Positions 11,104 to 24,031 of a stretch of DNA of 64,000 bases are shown here, piece after piece (positions within the stretch are counted from its first letter, which is position 1; every line of letters begins with the position of its first letter). The stretch covers positions 62,001-126,000 of the forward strand of contig PHCX01000004.1 in NCBI GenBank assembly GCA_002842435.1, read 5' to 3'. The DNA is from Betaproteobacteria bacterium HGW-Betaproteobacteria-1. Its GTDB lineage: Bacteria; Pseudomonadota; Gammaproteobacteria; Burkholderiales; Methylophilaceae. A program made the position numbers and the translations under genes. Below the pieces are notes generated by a model. It worked only from the letters and a program-made list of their open reading frames with translations, was not told the origin of the DNA and did not search any database.

Positions 11104-12168
11104 TCAACGGTGGTATTGCACGCTATGTTTACGCACGGCATCGAGCATTGCTGCGGCGTTGTCAGGATGCGTCCACTGCGTAATTCCATGCCCCAGATTG
11201 AACACATGGCCGTTGCCCTTGCCGTAACTGGCGAGGATGGCGGCGACTTCCTTCTCAATTGCAGCGGGCGTAGACAGCAGGATGGCGGGGTCGAGGTTGC
11301 CTTGCAAGGCAACCTTGTCACCTACGCGTCTTCTTGCTTCACCGATATCCACGGCCCAGTCCAATCCCAGCGCATCCGCGCCGATCTCGGCTTGCGCTTC
11401 CAGCCACAAACCGCCGCCCTTGGTGAAAACGATGCGCGGCACGACACGGCCTTCGTTCTCGCGCGTGAGTCCGGCGACGATCTTTTCCATGTATTGCAGC
11501 GAGAATTCGCGATAGGCGTTGTGTGCCAGTGCGCCGCCCCATGAGTCGAAAATCATGACCGCCTGCGCGCCGGCCGCGATCTGTGCGTTGAGGTAGGCGG
11601 TGACGGTTTGTGCCGTGATGTCGAGAATGCGGTGCAGCAGGTCAGGCCGGGCGTAGGCCATGCGCTTGATGGTGAGGAAATCGGTGCCGCCCTTGCCTTC
11701 TACCATGTAAGTGGCGAGTGTCCACGGGCTGCCGGAGAAGCCGATCAGCGGTACGCGACCATTGAGGGTTTTGCGGATCTGGCCGACGGCGTCGAATACA
11801 TATTGCAGCTTGGCCATGTCCGGTACTGTGAGGTTCTGGATATCGGTTTCTTCACATAGTGTACGCTTGAACTTGGGGCCTTCGCCTTCAGCAAAATACA
11901 AACCCAGGCCCATGGCGTCCGGCACGGTGAGGATGTCGGAAAACAGGATGGCGGCATCGATCAGCGGGTAGCGGTCCAGCGGTTGCAGGGTGACTTCGGT
12001 GGCGAAGTCCGGGCTGGTGCACAGTTGCATGAAGCTGCCGGCGTTCTTGCGGCTCTCGCGGTATTCCGGCAGGTAACGTCCGGCCTGGCGCATCATCCAG
12101 ACGGGTGTGTAATCGGTGGGTTGGCGCATTAGCGCGCGCAGAAAGGTGTCGTTCTTGAGTTGAGTCAT
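11104..12168 (-). CDS. hemE: Uroporphyrinogen decarboxylase
   Basis: A 354-residue cytoplasmic enzyme that removes the four acetate carboxyls of uroporphyrinogen III to give coproporphyrinogen III in haem synthesis. The diagnostic N-terminal block [17 protein letters not shown] and the [16 protein letters not shown] and [14 protein letters not shown] blocks are present, and the catalytic Asp is in the [13 protein letters not shown] stretch. Length is standard. It lies downstream of gltD on the same strand, a frequent order in betaproteobacteria, with 118 bases between. hemL further along belongs to the same pathway. Confidence 0.96.
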   Translation of the reverse strand: MTQLKNDTFLRALMRQPTDYTPVWMMRQAGRYLPEYRESRKNAGSFMQLCTSPDFATEVTLQPLDRYPLIDAAILFSDILTVPDAMGLGLYFAEGEGPKFKRTLCEETDIQNLTVPDMAKLQYVFDAVGQIRKTLNGRVPLIGFSGSPWTLATYMVEGKGGTDFLTIKRMAYARPDLLHRILDITAQTVTAYLNAQIAAGAQAVMIFDSWGGALAHNAYREFSLQYMEKIVAGLTRENEGRVVPRIVFTKGGGLWLEAQAEIGADALGLDWAVDIGEARRRVGDKVALQGNLDPAILLSTPAAIEKEVAAILASYGKGNGHVFNLGHGITQWTHPDNAAAMLDAVRKHSVQYHR

Positions 12169-12286
12169 TTAATTGCCGCCGGAAAATGCCGAATAAAAAG
12201 CCATACCCGAATTATAAAGCCTGGGTCGCTGGTGGTCCCAAATTAATTCGGTGTATGGCTTCGTCGCTTAACGACAAGTTACGGGC

Positions 12287-13714
12287 TTAGCGTGGCAGTG
12301 TGGAGCTTCCCATGAGGAATTCGTCGACAGCGCGTGCGCACTGACGGCCTTCGCGGATGGCCCACACCACCAGCGATTGGCCGCGGCGCATGTCGCCGGC
12401 GGCGAACACCTTGGGGCTGCTGGTCTGGTAGCAGCCTTCGCCGTCTGTCGTGGCCTTGGCGTTGCCGCGGTTGTCCTTTTCCACGCCGAAGGCATCCAGT
12501 ACTTTCTGTACCGGGCTGACGAAGCCCATGGCGAGCAGCACCAGATCAGCCTGGATGGTGAATTCGGAACCGGCGATTTCCTGCATCCTGCCGTCTTTCC
12601 ATTCGACGCGGGCTGCTTTGAGACCGGTAACCTTGCCGTTTTCACCGATCAGTTCCTTGGTGGTGATGGACCAGTCGCGGTTGGCGCCTTCTTCATGCGA
12701 GCTGGAAGTCCGCATCTTCAGTGGCCAGTTGGGCCAGGTCAGCGCCTTGTTCTCTTTCTCCGGTGGTTGCGGCATCAGTTCGAATTGCGTGATGGACAGC
12801 GCACCGTGACGGTTGGAGGTGCCGACACAGTCAGAACCGGTATCGCCGCCGCCGATGACGACCACATGCTTGCCGGTGGCCTTGATCTGGTTTTCTATCT
12901 TGTCGCCGGCGACCACCTTGTTTTGCGGTGTGAGGAAATCCATGGCGAAGTGCACGCCGTCCAGCTCGCGGCCGGGTACCGGCAGGTCGCGAGGGTATTC
13001 GGCGCCGCCGGCGAGGATCACGGCGTCATATTCAGCCAGCAGGTCCTCGGCCTTGACGTTATCGCCGACGTTCTGATTGACGCGGAACTGCACGCCTTCG
13101 GCTTCCATCTGCGTCATGCGGCGGTCGATATGGGATTTTTCCATCTTGAAATCGGGGATGCCGTAGCGCAGCAGGCCGCCGATGCGGGTTTCCTTTTCCA
13201 GCACGACAACATCATGACCGGCGCGTGCCAGTTGCTGTGCGGCAGCCAGCCCGGCCGGGCCGGAACCGACGATGGCGACTTTCCTGCCGGTCTTCTTCGC
13301 CGGCGGTTGCGGAACCACCCAGTTATTCTCCCAAGCCTTGTCGATGATGGCATGTTCGATCGACTTGATGCCGACCGCATCGGCATTGATGTTCAGCGTG
13401 CAGGCGGCTTCACAAGGCGCCGGGCAGACACGGCCGGTGAACTCCGGAAAGTTGTTGGTGGAATGCAGCACATCGATCGCATTGCGCCAGTCCTGGTGGT
13501 ATACCAGATCGTTCCAGTCCGGGATGATGTTGTTGATTGGGCAGCCAGTCATACAGAATGGAATGCCGCAATCCATGCAGCGCGCGCCCTGCACCTTGGC
13601 CTGTTCGTCTGTCAGATGCAGCACGAACTCCTTGTAGTTCTTTACACGTTCCGGTACCGGCAGATTGGCTTCGGACAGGCGGTCATATTCAAGAAATCCA
13701 GTGATTTTTCCCAT
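12287..13714 (-). CDS. gltD: Glutamate synthase small subunit
   Basis: The 475-residue beta subunit of NADPH-GOGAT. It takes electrons from NADPH through FAD and passes them to the alpha subunit. Two cysteine clusters near the N-terminus ([17 protein letters not shown] and CPAPCEAAC) bind the [4Fe-4S] centres, followed by the FAD Rossmann motif [14 protein letters not shown] and the NADPH motif [13 protein letters not shown]. It starts 18 bases after gltB ends and is certainly in the same operon. Length is typical. Confidence 0.97.
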   Translation of the reverse strand: MGKITGFLEYDRLSEANLPVPERVKNYKEFVLHLTDEQAKVQGARCMDCGIPFCMTGCPINNIIPDWNDLVYHQDWRNAIDVLHSTNNFPEFTGRVCPAPCEAACTLNINADAVGIKSIEHAIIDKAWENNWVVPQPPAKKTGRKVAIVGSGPAGLAAAQQLARAGHDVVVLEKETRIGGLLRYGIPDFKMEKSHIDRRMTQMEAEGVQFRVNQNVGDNVKAEDLLAEYDAVILAGGAEYPRDLPVPGRELDGVHFAMDFLTPQNKVVAGDKIENQIKATGKHVVVIGGGDTGSDCVGTSNRHGALSITQFELMPQPPEKENKALTWPNWPLKMRTSSSHEEGANRDWSITTKELIGENGKVTGLKAARVEWKDGRMQEIAGSEFTIQADLVLLAMGFVSPVQKVLDAFGVEKDNRGNAKATTDGEGCYQTSSPKVFAAGDMRRGQSLVVWAIREGRQCARAVDEFLMGSSTLPR

Positions 13715-13732
13715 GATCTTTTCTCTAATCCT

Positions 13733-16700
13733 TTACGCTGCTTGCTTGTTGGCAGCGGCGGCGCGCTCGGTTAACACGCGCTTGTATTCGACAGGCAGTA
13801 CCTTGACGAATTTGTTGCGGTAGTGGTTCCAGTCGGCCAGCATGGCCTTGGCGCGTTCGCTGCCGGTGTATTCGGCATGCTTGCCCAGCAGCGCCAGCAA
13901 TGTGGTGTCATCGGCCTGGCCCATGTGTTCACCTGCCAGTGTGCTGACTTTGTCGGCAGCTTCCACTTTATGCAGTTCGACCATGCTCAGGTTGCAGCGT
14001 TTGGCAAACATGCCGTCTTCGTCATAGACGTAAGCCACGCCGCCTGACATGCCGGCGGCAAAGTTGCGGCCGGTCTGGCCGAGAACGACGACGGTGCCGC
14101 CGGTCATGTATTCGCAGCCATGGTCACCTACACCTTCGACCACCGCGGTAGCGCCGGAGTTACGGACACAGAAACGCTCACCGGCGACACCGTGGAAATA
14201 GCTTTCACCGACGGTCGCACCGTACATGACGGTATTGCCGACGATGATGTTCTCTTCCGGCGTGCCACGGAAAGCCTTGGGCGGTTTGATGACGATGCGG
14301 CCACCGCACAGACCCTTGCCGACGTAGTCATTGCCTTCGCCGGTGAGTTCCAGCGTAATACCTTTGGCGAGGAATGCAGCGAAGCTCTGACCAGCCGTGC
14401 CTTGCAGTTTTACCGTGATGGTGTCATCCGGCAGACCGTCATGGCCGTAGCGCACAGCCACCTGGTTGGAGAGCATGGTGCCGACCGTACGGTTGGTATT
14501 GACGATAGGCATCTCGATGACGACCTTTTCGCCCTTTTCCAGTGCCGGCTTGGCGCGTGCGATGATTTCGTTGTCCAGCGCCTTGTCCAGGCCATGATCC
14601 TGCTCTTCGTTATGACGACGGGAAACGTCGGCAGACAGTTTGGGCTGGTGGAATATTTTGCTGAAATCGAGGCCGCTGGCTTTCCAGTGTTCGATACCGG
14701 CCTGCATGTCGAGCAGGTCGCTGCGACCGATCAGGTCGTCGAACTTGCGGATGCCGATCTGTGCCATCAGTTCACGTACTTCCTCGGCAATAAAGAAGAA
14801 ATAGTTCACCACATGCTCAGGTTGGCCGGTAAAGCGCTTACGCAGCTCAGGGTCTTGTGTGGCGACGCCGACCGGGCAGGTGTTGAGGTGGCATTTGCGC
14901 ATCATGATGCAGCCTTCGACCACCAGCGGAGCGGTGGCAAAACCGAATTCGTCGGCACCCAGCAGTGCGCCAATCAGAACATCGCGGCCGGTTTTCATCT
15001 GGCCGTCGACTTGTACGATGACGCGGCCACGCAGCTGGTTCAGTACCAGGGTCTGCTGTGTTTCAGCCAGACCCAGTTCCCATGGTGTACCGGCATGCTT
15101 GACCGAGGACAACGGCGATGCGCCGGTGCCGCCGTCATGACCGGCGATGACGATGTGGTCGGACTTGGCCTTGGCCACACCGGCAGCGACAGTGCCGACG
15201 CCGGTTTCTGATACCAGTTTGACCGAGATTGAGGCTTTTGGATTGGCGTTCTTCAGGTCGTGAATCAGCTGTGCCAGATCCTCGATGGAATAGATGTCGT
15301 GGTGCGGCGGCGGTGAAATCAGGCCGACGCCGGGCACTGAGAAACGCAGCTTGGCGATGTAAGGGCTGACCTTGTGGCCCGGCAGCTGGCCGCCCTCACC
15401 AGGCTTGGCGCCTTGTGCCATCTTGATCTGGATCTGGTCGGCACTGGCTAGGTATTCGGCGGTGACGCCGAAACGGCCGGAAGCGACCTGCTTGATCCTG
15501 GAGCGCAGCGAATCGCCTGCCTTGAGCGGAATATGGCTCTCGATCAGGGAACTGCCGATGACTTCGGCCATGGTGCTGTCCTTGACCAGCGGGATGAAGC
15601 GTTTCTCGTCCTCGCCACCTTCGCCGGTATTGGATTTTCCGCCGATGCGGTTCATGGCGATTGCCAGCGTGGCATGCGCCTCGGTGGAGATGGAGCCGAG
15701 CGACATGGCGCCGGTAGCGAAGCGCTTGACGATTTCCTTGGCCGGTTCGACTTCTTCCAGCGGAACAGGAGAACCGCTGGCCTTGATCTCGAACAGGCTG
15801 CGCAAGGTCATGTGGCGCTTGCTCTGGTCATTGATCAGCTTGGCGTATTCCTTGTAGGTGCTGGCTTCTCCGGTGCGTGTGGCATGCTGCAACTTGGCGA
15901 TGGAATCCGGTGTCCACATGTGTTCTTCACCACGTACGCGGTAGGCGTATTCGCCGCCGGCATCCAGCGCGCCGAGCAATACCGGGTCGCTAGAGAACGC
16001 GCTGTTGTGGGTACGCAGGCTTTCCTCGGCCACTTCATTGAGGCCGATGCCTTCAATCGTGGTGGTGGTGCCGGTGAAGTAGTCCTTGATGAACTGGCTG
16101 CTGAGGCCGACGGCTTCGAAGATCTGCGCGCCGCAATAGGACTGGTAGGTGGAGATGCCCATTTTGGACATGACCTTGTACAGGCCCTTGCCGATCGCCT
16201 TGACGAATTTCTTCTGGGCTTCCTTGCCGTCATTGCCGGCGGTCTGGTTGATGGTTTCCAGTGCCAGCCATGGGCAGATGGCTTCTGCGCCGTAGCCTGC
16301 CAGCAAGGCGAAGTGATGTACTTCGCGTGCTGAGCCGGTGTCGACCACCAGGCCGGTGTTGGTGCGCAAACCGGCACGTACCAGGTATTGATGCGTGGCA
16401 GAACAGGCGAGCAGTGCCGGGATCGGTAGACGGTCTGCACTGATTTCACGGTCGGACAGGATCAGCACATTGAAACCATCTTGCACGGCTTTTTTGGCAG
16501 CGCCGCAAAGGTTTTCGATGGCTTTTTCCATACCTGCCTTGCCTTCTGTCAGCGGATAGGTGATATCCAGTGTCAGCGAGCGGTAACGGTTCTGAGTCAG
16601 GCTGTCGATGGACTTCAGTTGTGCCAGTTCATCCAGCATCAGCACCGGCTGGCTGGCTTCCAGACGCAGCGGCGGATTGCTTTCACCAGTTGATTCAAAG

Positions 16701-18412
16701 CCGCCGAGCAGATTGGGCTTGGGCCCGATGAAAGTGACCAGCGACATTACCAGTTCTTCGCGGATCGGGTCGATCGGCGGGTTGGTGACCTGTGCGAACA
16801 GCTGCTTGAAGTAGAAATAGAGCTGCTTGGGACGGTTGGACAACACCGGCAAGGCGCTGTCGTTACCCATGGAGCCGATGGCTTCTTCGCCATTGGTCAT
16901 CATTGGCTGCAGAACGAACTTGAGGTCTTCCTGCGTATAGCCAAAAGCCTGCTGCATATCGAGTAGTTCGGCTTTCAGTTCAAGCGGGCTGTCAACCTTG
17001 GGCAGATCGTCGAGGAAATAACGGGATTGCTCGATCCATTGGCGGTAAGGCTTGGCCTGTGCCAGCGACTGCTTGACTTCTGCGTCGTCAATGATGCGAC
17101 CCTGTTCCATGTCGATCAGCAGCATCTTGCCCGGCTGCAAACGCCATTTCTTGATGATGCGTTCTTGCGGGAAAGTCAGCACGCCCATTTCCGAGGCCAT
17201 CATGACGTGGTCGTCATCGGTCACCAGATAACGGGCTGGGCGCAGGCCGTTGCGGTCTAGCGTGGCGCCGATCATGCGGCCATCGGTGAAGGCCACGGCG
17301 GCCGGGCCATCCCAGGGCTCCATGAGGGCGGCGTGATATTCATAGAAAGCGCGACGATCTTCATCCATCAGCGGATTACCGGCGCTATCCTTCGCCCCCC
17401 ATGCTTCCGGAATCAGCATCATCATGGCGTGCGGCAGGGAGTAGCCGCCGGCCACCAGCAGTTCCAGCGCGTTATCGAAAGCGGCAGAGTCGGACTGGCC
17501 TTCGGCGATCAGCGGCCAGACCTTTTCCAGGTCTTCGCCGATCAGGGCGGAGCGCATCGCATCGTGGCGTGCTGCCATCCAGTTGACGTTGCCCTGCATG
17601 GTGTTGATCTCGCCGTTATGGGCGATCATGCGGAACGGATGGGCCAGATCCCAGGCCGGGAAGGTATTGGTGGAGAAGCGCTGGTGTACCAGTGCCAGGG
17701 CGGAAACCACGCTTTCGTCCTGCAGGTCGCGGTAATAGACGCCGACTTCGTTGGCCAGCAGCATGCCCTTGTAGACGATAGTGCGTGAAGACAAGGAAGG
17801 AATATAGAACTGGGAATCATCTTCCAGCTTCAATGCGTGCACGGCATGTTCGACACGTTTGCGGATGATGAACAACTTGCGCTCGAAGGCATTCTGATCG
17901 GCCATGCTGGCGCCGCGGCCAATGAACACCTGGCGCATGACCGGCTCGACCGCGCGTGCAGCATCAGCGATATTGGAGTTGTCGCGAGGGACGTCGCGCC
18001 AGCCCAGCAAGGTCTGTGCTTCTTCATGGATGATGCGGGCGATGACAGATTCGCAGGCGATGCGACCATTCTCGGATTGCGGAAGAAAGACGATGCCACA
18101 GGCATAGTCGCCGGCAGCCGGCAACTGGATGTTGAGTCTGGCGGCTTCCTTGCGCAGGAAGGCATCCGGCATTTGCAGCAAGATGCCGGCGCCGTCGCCC
18201 AGCTTGGGGTCGTAACCGGTGGCGCCGCGGTGGGTCAGATTGGCAAGGATCTGCAGACCCTTGCTGACGATCTCGTGACTCTTCTTGCCCTTGATGTTTG
18301 CGATAAAGCCGACGCCACAGGCATCATGTTCGTTGCCTGGGCTGTACAGGCCTTGCTGTTGCGGATTCTGTAACTTCGTTACACTTGTTTCTGTGTTCAC
18401 ATGCATCACCAA
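13733..18412 (-). CDS. gltB: Glutamate synthase large subunit
   Basis: The 1559-residue alpha subunit of NADPH-GOGAT, which makes two glutamates from glutamine and 2-oxoglutarate. The class II glutaminase domain starts at Cys32 (EHDACGVGF) after a 31-residue propeptide that is removed to expose the catalytic cysteine. The central domain, the FMN-binding synthase domain ([36 protein letters not shown]) and the [3Fe-4S] motif CHLNTCPVG follow, then the C-terminal beta-helix ([21 protein letters not shown]). A methionine two codons in is an alternative start. An NtrC-like box and a possible sigma-54 promoter lie upstream, suggesting nitrogen control. Confidence 0.97.
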   Translation of the reverse strand: MVMHVNTETSVTKLQNPQQQGLYSPGNEHDACGVGFIANIKGKKSHEIVSKGLQILANLTHRGATGYDPKLGDGAGILLQMPDAFLRKEAARLNIQLPAAGDYACGIVFLPQSENGRIACESVIARIIHEEAQTLLGWRDVPRDNSNIADAARAVEPVMRQVFIGRGASMADQNAFERKLFIIRKRVEHAVHALKLEDDSQFYIPSLSSRTIVYKGMLLANEVGVYYRDLQDESVVSALALVHQRFSTNTFPAWDLAHPFRMIAHNGEINTMQGNVNWMAARHDAMRSALIGEDLEKVWPLIAEGQSDSAAFDNALELLVAGGYSLPHAMMMLIPEAWGAKDSAGNPLMDEDRRAFYEYHAALMEPWDGPAAVAFTDGRMIGATLDRNGLRPARYLVTDDDHVMMASEMGVLTFPQERIIKKWRLQPGKMLLIDMEQGRIIDDAEVKQSLAQAKPYRQWIEQSRYFLDDLPKVDSPLELKAELLDMQQAFGYTQEDLKFVLQPMMTNGEEAIGSMGNDSALPVLSNRPKQLYFYFKQLFAQVTNPPIDPIREELVMSLVTFIGPKPNLLGGFESTGESNPPLRLEASQPVLMLDELAQLKSIDSLTQNRYRSLTLDITYPLTEGKAGMEKAIENLCGAAKKAVQDGFNVLILSDREISADRLPIPALLACSATHQYLVRAGLRTNTGLVVDTGSAREVHHFALLAGYGAEAICPWLALETINQTAGNDGKEAQKKFVKAIGKGLYKVMSKMGISTYQSYCGAQIFEAVGLSSQFIKDYFTGTTTTIEGIGLNEVAEESLRTHNSAFSSDPVLLGALDAGGEYAYRVRGEEHMWTPDSIAKLQHATRTGEASTYKEYAKLINDQSKRHMTLRSLFEIKASGSPVPLEEVEPAKEIVKRFATGAMSLGSISTEAHATLAIAMNRIGGKSNTGEGGEDEKRFIPLVKDSTMAEVIGSSLIESHIPLKAGDSLRSRIKQVASGRFGVTAEYLASADQIQIKMAQGAKPGEGGQLPGHKVSPYIAKLRFSVPGVGLISPPPHHDIYSIEDLAQLIHDLKNANPKASISVKLVSETGVGTVAAGVAKAKSDHIVIAGHDGGTGASPLSSVKHAGTPWELGLAETQQTLVLNQLRGRVIVQVDGQMKTGRDVLIGALLGADEFGFATAPLVVEGCIMMRKCHLNTCPVGVATQDPELRKRFTGQPEHVVNYFFFIAEEVRELMAQIGIRKFDDLIGRSDLLDMQAGIEHWKASGLDFSKIFHQPKLSADVSRRHNEEQDHGLDKALDNEIIARAKPALEKGEKVVIEMPIVNTNRTVGTMLSNQVAVRYGHDGLPDDTITVKLQGTAGQSFAAFLAKGITLELTGEGNDYVGKGLCGGRIVIKPPKAFRGTPEENIIVGNTVMYGATVGESYFHGVAGERFCVRNSGATAVVEGVGDHGCEYMTGGTVVVLGQTGRNFAAGMSGGVAYVYDEDGMFAKRCNLSMVELHKVEAADKVSTLAGEHMGQADDTTLLALLGKHAEYTGSERAKAMLADWNHYRNKFVKVLPVEYKRVLTERAAAANKQAA

Positions 18413-18491
18413 CTTACCTTTATCTGTCTGATTGCCGGTCCTTCAATCGCTTAATGAAGTGAAGGCAAAAATTTACGTGGTTCACTTTGAA

Positions 18492-18507
18492 AGCAAGAAG
18501 TGTGCAA
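18492..18507 (-). promoter_or_regulatory. Possible sigma-54 (-24/-12) promoter for gltB
   Basis: Read on the minus strand the sequence is TTGCACACTTCTTGCT, against the consensus TGGCAC-N5-TTGCT. The -12 GC and the spacing fit, but the -24 element has TTGCAC in place of TGGCAC. It lies about 80 bases before the gltB start, and an NtrC-like box stands about 140 bases further upstream, the usual enhancer distance. The mismatch in the conserved GG makes this tentative. Confidence 0.35.
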
Positions 18508-18637
18508 GCACTCGGGCAAATAGAAAAAATTTGCTTTAGGGTTAGAAAAACGATTTTAAATTAATAGCTTGCAAAAGGTCTAGTGCTGAATCACATTTTG
18601 ATCAAGATGCTTCATATTGGTGCGTTAACAAGTGCAT

Positions 18638-18654
18638 TGCACTATTTTGATGCA
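18638..18654. promoter_or_regulatory. NtrC-like binding site upstream of gltB
   Basis: TGCACTATTTTGATGCA matches the 17-base NtrC consensus TGCACCATATTGGTGCA at 14 positions by my alignment. It overlaps a second short palindrome (AGTGCATTGCACT at 18631-18643). Between gltB and the gdhA terminator there is no gene; this 330-base stretch is AT-rich and looks purely regulatory. Confidence 0.5.
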
Positions 18655-18744
18655 TATTGGCGAGACTGCCATGTAAAAGGCCTCTAAGCATACAGGGTTG
18701 GTTCTGTAGGGATTTTTCTGATGTCATGCCTGTATTTGGTGCAT

Positions 18745-18777
18745 AAAAAAACCGCGCCTTTTCGGGCGCGGTTTTTT
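18745..18777 (-). terminator. Rho-independent terminator of gdhA
   Basis: A 13-bp perfect stem (18746-18758 with 18765-18777), six-base loop, with flanking A and T runs, 37 bases after the gdhA stop codon on the minus strand. It separates gdhA from the gltB promoter. Confidence 0.92.
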
Positions 18778-18813
18778 CACGACATGGAATCGTGCCGTAG
18801 TGCTGCTTTCTGA

Positions 18814-20232
<1,419 letters not shown>

Positions 20233-20269
20233 TCATCAAGGAGGGCTTGATTGATGGGAACTCAATTTA

Positions 20270-20286
20270 TGCACCAGAATGAGGCA
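20270..20286. promoter_or_regulatory. NtrC-like binding site 1 upstream of gdhA
   Basis: TGCACCAGAATGAGGCA matches the NtrC consensus at 13 of 17 positions. It lies about 105 bases before the gdhA start. I see no convincing -24/-12 promoter nearby, so the site could equally act with a sigma-70 promoter or as a repressor site. Confidence 0.42.
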
Positions 20287-20297
20287 TATTTTTTTAG

Positions 20298-20314
20298 TGC
20301 ACAAATTTAGTGCG
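20298..20314. promoter_or_regulatory. NtrC-like binding site 2 upstream of gdhA
   Basis: TGCACAAATTTAGTGCG contains a perfect GCAC-N7-GTGC core. It lies 28 bases (centre to centre) from site 1, so the two could bind cooperating dimers close to the same face of the helix. Confidence 0.45.
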
Positions 20315-20378
20315 CACGGTACTTTAATTCGACTGCACCTTGTTTTGCAAGTGTATTTTTTCAGGTTATGAAAGAAGT

Positions 20379-20426
20379 AAGGCCCCGGTTCTTTCCGATT
20401 TGGTGCAAATCGAGAACCGGGACCTT
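20379..20426 (-). terminator. Long hairpin after hemL, probable terminator
   Basis: A 14-bp stem with one mismatch (20379-20392 with 20413-20426) encloses a second small stem (CGATTTG/CAAATCG). It begins 37 bases downstream of the hemL stop. The T-rich tail is weak (CTTACTTCTTTC on the minus strand), so termination may be partial. Confidence 0.6.
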
Positions 20427-20462
20427 GTTGAGCAAGCCACCCAAGTAGGAAAGCGACAATGC

Positions 20463-21740
20463 TTATTGGTTGAAGATGCGCTCCGCCGCAGTGATCGTTG
20501 CTTCAATGTCTGAATCGCTGTGGGCAGCGGAGACAAAGCCGGCCTCAAAGGCAGATGGTGCCAAATAGATGCCGGCATCCAGCATGTCGTGGAAGAACTG
20601 ATTGAATGCTGCCTTGTCGGTTTTCATGACTTCCTCATAGCTGGTCGGTGCGTGTTCGGCAAAATAAAGCCCAAACATGCCGCCTACGCACTGGCCCGAG
20701 AATGCAACGCCGGCTTTTTGCGCAGCAGCGACCAGCCCATCGACCATTTTTCTCGTATTGGCAGCCAGTCTGGCATGGAAGCCGTCGGCCTGGATCAGTT
20801 TCAGCGTGGTCAGGCCGGCCGCTACGGCCACCGGGTTGCCGGACAGCGTACCGGCCTGATAGACCGGACCGAGCGGGGCCAGGCAGGCCATGATGTCCTT
20901 GCGGCCACCGAACGCCCCGACCGGCAGGCCTCCGCCGATGACCTTGCCCAGCGTGGTGAGGTCAGGCTTGATGCCATAGAGTGCCTGGGCGCCGCCGAGG
21001 GCGACGCGGAAGCCGGTCATCACCTCGTCGAAAATCAGCACGGCACCATGCAGGCTGCATTGCTCGCGCAAGGTCTGCAAAAAGCCGTTCTGCGGCACGA
21101 TGAGGTTCATGTTGCCGACTACCGGCTCAACGATGACGCAGGCGATTTCATTACCAATCTGCTCGAACAGCTGCTTGACGGCGGCATTGTCGTTGTAGGG
21201 CAGGGTCAAGGTGTGAGCGGCCACTTCCGGCGGAACACCTGCGGAACTTGGCTGACCGAAAGTCAGGGCGCCGGAACCGGCTTTCACCAGCAGTGCATCG
21301 GCATGGCCGTGATAACAGCCTTCGAACTTGAGAATCTTGCTGCGGCCGGTGAAACCGCGAGCCAGTCGAATGGCGCTCATGGTGGCTTCGGTGCCGGAAC
21401 TGACCAGGCGTATTTGTTCCATGCTGGGGACCAGTCGGGTCACCAGTTCCGCCATTTCCAGTTCCAGTGCCGTGGGGGCGCCGAACGATAGACTGTTGGC
21501 AGCGGTTTTCTGTACCGCGGCAACGACTTCCGGATGTGCGTGACCCAGTATCATCGGGCCCCAGGAGCCGACATAGTCGATATATTCCTTGTCATCCTCG
21601 TCCCACAGGCGCGAGCCCAGGCCACGTTTGAAAAACACCGGAGTGCCGCCGACAGAGCCGAATGCGCGTACCGGCGAGTTGACGCCGCCGGGGATCAGGG
21701 AGAGTGATTTTTCAAAAAGTTGTTGATTGCGTGATGTCAT
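20463..21740 (-). CDS. hemL: Glutamate-1-semialdehyde 2,1-aminomutase
   Basis: A 425-residue PLP enzyme that converts glutamate-1-semialdehyde to 5-aminolevulinate, so this organism makes ALA by the C5 route. The pyridoxal lysine is Lys266 in [28 protein letters not shown] and the N-terminal [11 protein letters not shown] are diagnostic of HemL rather than of other class III aminotransferases. It is followed by a hairpin and then gdhA, and starts 11 bases after the flavodiiron-like gene, so the two are likely co-transcribed. Confidence 0.96.
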   Translation of the reverse strand: MTSRNQQLFEKSLSLIPGGVNSPVRAFGSVGGTPVFFKRGLGSRLWDEDDKEYIDYVGSWGPMILGHAHPEVVAAVQKTAANSLSFGAPTALELEMAELVTRLVPSMEQIRLVSSGTEATMSAIRLARGFTGRSKILKFEGCYHGHADALLVKAGSGALTFGQPSSAGVPPEVAAHTLTLPYNDNAAVKQLFEQIGNEIACVIVEPVVGNMNLIVPQNGFLQTLREQCSLHGAVLIFDEVMTGFRVALGGAQALYGIKPDLTTLGKVIGGGLPVGAFGGRKDIMACLAPLGPVYQAGTLSGNPVAVAAGLTTLKLIQADGFHARLAANTRKMVDGLVAAAQKAGVAFSGQCVGGMFGLYFAEHAPTSYEEVMKTDKAAFNQFFHDMLDAGIYLAPSAFEAGFVSAAHSDSDIEATITAAERIFNQ

Positions 21741-21750
21741 TTAACTGTTC

Positions 21751-22521
21751 TCATGGGATTTTGTAATTGTCTTGGGTCATCAGGTCGATACCGCATTCCA
21801 GGGTTTCCACCCAGTCGATGAAGCGTTTGACCATGGCTTTGCCGACGAAGGCGCGGCCATGCTGCGGTACGATGGACTCTATATCAAGTCCGCGCACCAT
21901 GTTGACCCACAGGCGGCAGGCCTTGTTAGAAGTCATGTAGCGCCGGTGAAAAGGCAGCATGGCAGGCAGGTGCATCTCAAAGTCTGTCACCGGCTGGCTG
22001 GCTAGTACCCCGCTGACCAGCGATGCACCGAGGTCGCCGGAAAACAGGATTTTGCTGGTGACATCATAGAACTGGAAGTTGCCTTCGGAGTGCAGGAAGT
22101 GCGCCGGCAGGGCCTTGATCGTCGTGTTGCCCAACTCGATGTTCATGCCCTTGTCGGGAATGCCGATGATGCGCTCCTCAGTATTGCCGACGCCGCAGAA
22201 ATGCGGGATGAAGCGCTCCCAGATGGCGGGCGCATATAACTGGCATTCAGTGCCGATCAGCCATTTGTTTATGGAGGCCACAATGTCCGGGTCCTGATGC
22301 GAAGCCAGGATATATTGCAGTTTGCGGAAGTTGAAGTATTTGCCCATGGCCATCATCAGGGCGTTGTAGGTCATGTTGCCGCCCGGGTCTATGAGCGCAC
22401 CATGTCCGTCGGTGACAATCAGGAACTGATTCGACTGTACTGCCTGAGAAGCACTGGTGTCTGTCAGGTCGCTGAATTTGATGCAGACGTGATGACCGTT
22501 GTTGAAGAGTTCCTCAGCCAT
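21751..22521 (-). CDS. Stand-alone flavodiiron-like (MBL-fold, oxygen-binding di-iron) protein
   Basis: A 256-residue metallo-beta-lactamase-fold protein resembling the di-iron domain of flavodiiron proteins, without the flavodoxin domain. The expected metal ligands are His75, Asp77 and Asp79 (SHQDPD), His141 or His144 (PAHFLHSEGNF), Asp163 (FSGDLGAS) and His221 (VPQHGRAF). The residue that is His84 in classical flavodiiron enzymes is Ile80 here, as in the ODP branch of this family. Possible roles are O2, NO or peroxide sensing or reduction; it would need an external electron donor, and a rubredoxin gene lies 1.7 kb away. It sits between thiE and hemL, 11 bases ahead of hemL. Confidence 0.8.
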   Translation of the reverse strand: MAEELFNNGHHVCIKFSDLTDTSASQAVQSNQFLIVTDGHGALIDPGGNMTYNALMMAMGKYFNFRKLQYILASHQDPDIVASINKWLIGTECQLYAPAIWERFIPHFCGVGNTEERIIGIPDKGMNIELGNTTIKALPAHFLHSEGNFQFYDVTSKILFSGDLGASLVSGVLASQPVTDFEMHLPAMLPFHRRYMTSNKACRLWVNMVRGLDIESIVPQHGRAFVGKAMVKRFIDWVETLECGIDLMTQDNYKIP

Positions 22522-22548
22522 GGCAAAGTCCTTTTTCGCATATAGAAA

Positions 22549-23208
22549 TCAGATTGCGGCCTGGTAGAGCCGCGAAAATTGTCTTGCAGTATGTTCCACA
22601 TCGTTCGCTTCGAACAGGGCGCCGATGACAGCCAGCGCATCAGCCCCTGCATCGATGGCGAGTCTTGCATTGTCCAGTGTGATGCCACCGATGGCGACCT
22701 TGGGAATGTGCAATACATCCCGCCCCCGGCTGAACAGGCTGAGTTCGGCGCGCAAAGCCTCCGGCTTGGTGGCGGAGGGAAAGCAGGCGCCAAAGGCGAT
22801 ATAGTCTGCCCCCTCGTTTTGTGCCTTGGTCGCCAGCGTCAGGCTGTTATAGCAGGAAGCGCCGAGAATCTTGTCAATGCCGAGTTGCGCGCGGACTTCC
22901 TGTAAATCTCCATCGGTAGCGCCGATATGTACGCCATCGGCACCGATCTCCAGGCACAGGTTTACATCATCATTGATGATCAACGGTACATGATGCCTGC
23001 GGCACAGTTCCAGCAGGAGACGCGATTGGTCGTGACGCAGTTTCGAATTCGCACGCTTGTTGCGATACTGCACGACGCTTGCGCCGCCGGCAATGCTGGC
23101 TTCGACCATGTCGCGCAGCCGGCCACTGTCGCCTTCATTCGGCGTGATGGCGTAGAGGCCGTGAATGGCAGGTTTATCGAGTTGGTTGTTCGGTGCCGTT
23201 TGGTTCAT
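22549..23208 (-). CDS. thiE: Thiamine-phosphate synthase
   Basis: A 219-residue TIM-barrel enzyme that joins HMP-pyrophosphate to thiazole phosphate. VQYRNKRANSKLRHDQ near the N-terminus and the phosphate-binding IADDVNL-type strand (INDDVNLCLEIGADGVHIG) are characteristic. Other blocks are ILGASCYNSLTLATKA, ADYIAFGACFPSATK and VAIGGITLDNA. I set the start at 23208 (MNQTAPNN), which overlaps the end of thiD by 35 bases; the frame could be extended to 23256 but without family match. Overlap with thiD indicates one transcript. Confidence 0.93.
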   Translation of the reverse strand: MNQTAPNNQLDKPAIHGLYAITPNEGDSGRLRDMVEASIAGGASVVQYRNKRANSKLRHDQSRLLLELCRRHHVPLIINDDVNLCLEIGADGVHIGATDGDLQEVRAQLGIDKILGASCYNSLTLATKAQNEGADYIAFGACFPSATKPEALRAELSLFSRGRDVLHIPKVAIGGITLDNARLAIDAGADALAVIGALFEANDVEHTARQFSRLYQAAI

Positions 23209-24031
23209 CGTCTTGCTCTTCGTTCTCGCGTGCCCAGAACATGCGATCCGGCACATATTGACCCATGCCAGGGCGGAAAGCAGCTTTCAGTGTCTGCCAG
23301 GTATATTCCTGGCCTTCCTGCACGGCTTCTTCCATGGTCAGCCCGTGCGCCATGCAGGCGGCGATGGCCGAGGTCAGCGTGCAGCCGGAGCCGTGATAGC
23401 TGCCGGGCAGTCGCTCCCAGTTGTAGGACCGGATCAGGCCCTGTTCACCATACAGTGTGTTGATGACTTCCGGGCTGCGCTCGTGCGTACCTGTGATCAG
23501 GACGTATTCCGCACCCATGGCCAGCAGGCGTTGCGCGCTTTCTTCCAGAGAGGTGTTCTCGACTTCTTCGGTTTCATCGGCAAAGGCGTAGCGGCGTGCT
23601 TCAAGGCTATTGGGCGTGATCAGCGTCGCCTGCGGGAACAGCAGGTCGACCATGGCAGCCTGCATTTCGTCATTAGCCAGTTCATCGCCGCGGCCGGAGG
23701 AGAGGATGGGGTCGATCAGCAGGGGCACGTCCGGGTAGTCGGCCATGATCTCGGCGATCACGGCGATATTCTCGACGCTACCCAGCATGCCTAGCTTGAA
23801 GGCGGAGACCTGGACGTCTTCCAGTATGGTTCTGGCCTGTTCATTCACCCAGTCGGCATCGAACACCATGACGTTCTCAACCCCTAGAGTGTCCTGTGCG
23901 GTAATTGCCGTGACGACAGACAGCGGGTAACAGCCGATGCTGGCAAAGGTCAGGATGTCTGCCTGCAGGCCTGCGCCGCTACTTGGATCAGTGGCGGCAA
24001 AGGTGAGGACGGTGGGTGGCAGCAAATTCAT
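23174..24031 (-). CDS. thiD: Hydroxymethylpyrimidine (phospho)kinase
   Basis: A 285-residue ribokinase-fold enzyme that phosphorylates HMP and then HMP-phosphate for thiamine synthesis. The N-terminal TDPSSGAGLQADI, the central LIDPILSSGRGDEL and the catalytic GSGCTLTSAIAA near the C-terminus are diagnostic. The tail is long and acidic (ENEEQDDEPNG) compared with typical ThiD. No TPP riboswitch motif was found in the 178 bases ahead of it. It overlaps thiE and is divergent from the rubredoxin gene. Confidence 0.94.
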   Translation of the reverse strand: MNLLPPTVLTFAATDPSSGAGLQADILTFASIGCYPLSVVTAITAQDTLGVENVMVFDADWVNEQARTILEDVQVSAFKLGMLGSVENIAVIAEIMADYPDVPLLIDPILSSGRGDELANDEMQAAMVDLLFPQATLITPNSLEARRYAFADETEEVENTSLEESAQRLLAMGAEYVLITGTHERSPEVINTLYGEQGLIRSYNWERLPGSYHGSGCTLTSAIAACMAHGLTMEEAVQEGQEYTWQTLKAAFRPGMGQYVPDRMFWARENEEQDDEPNGTEQPTR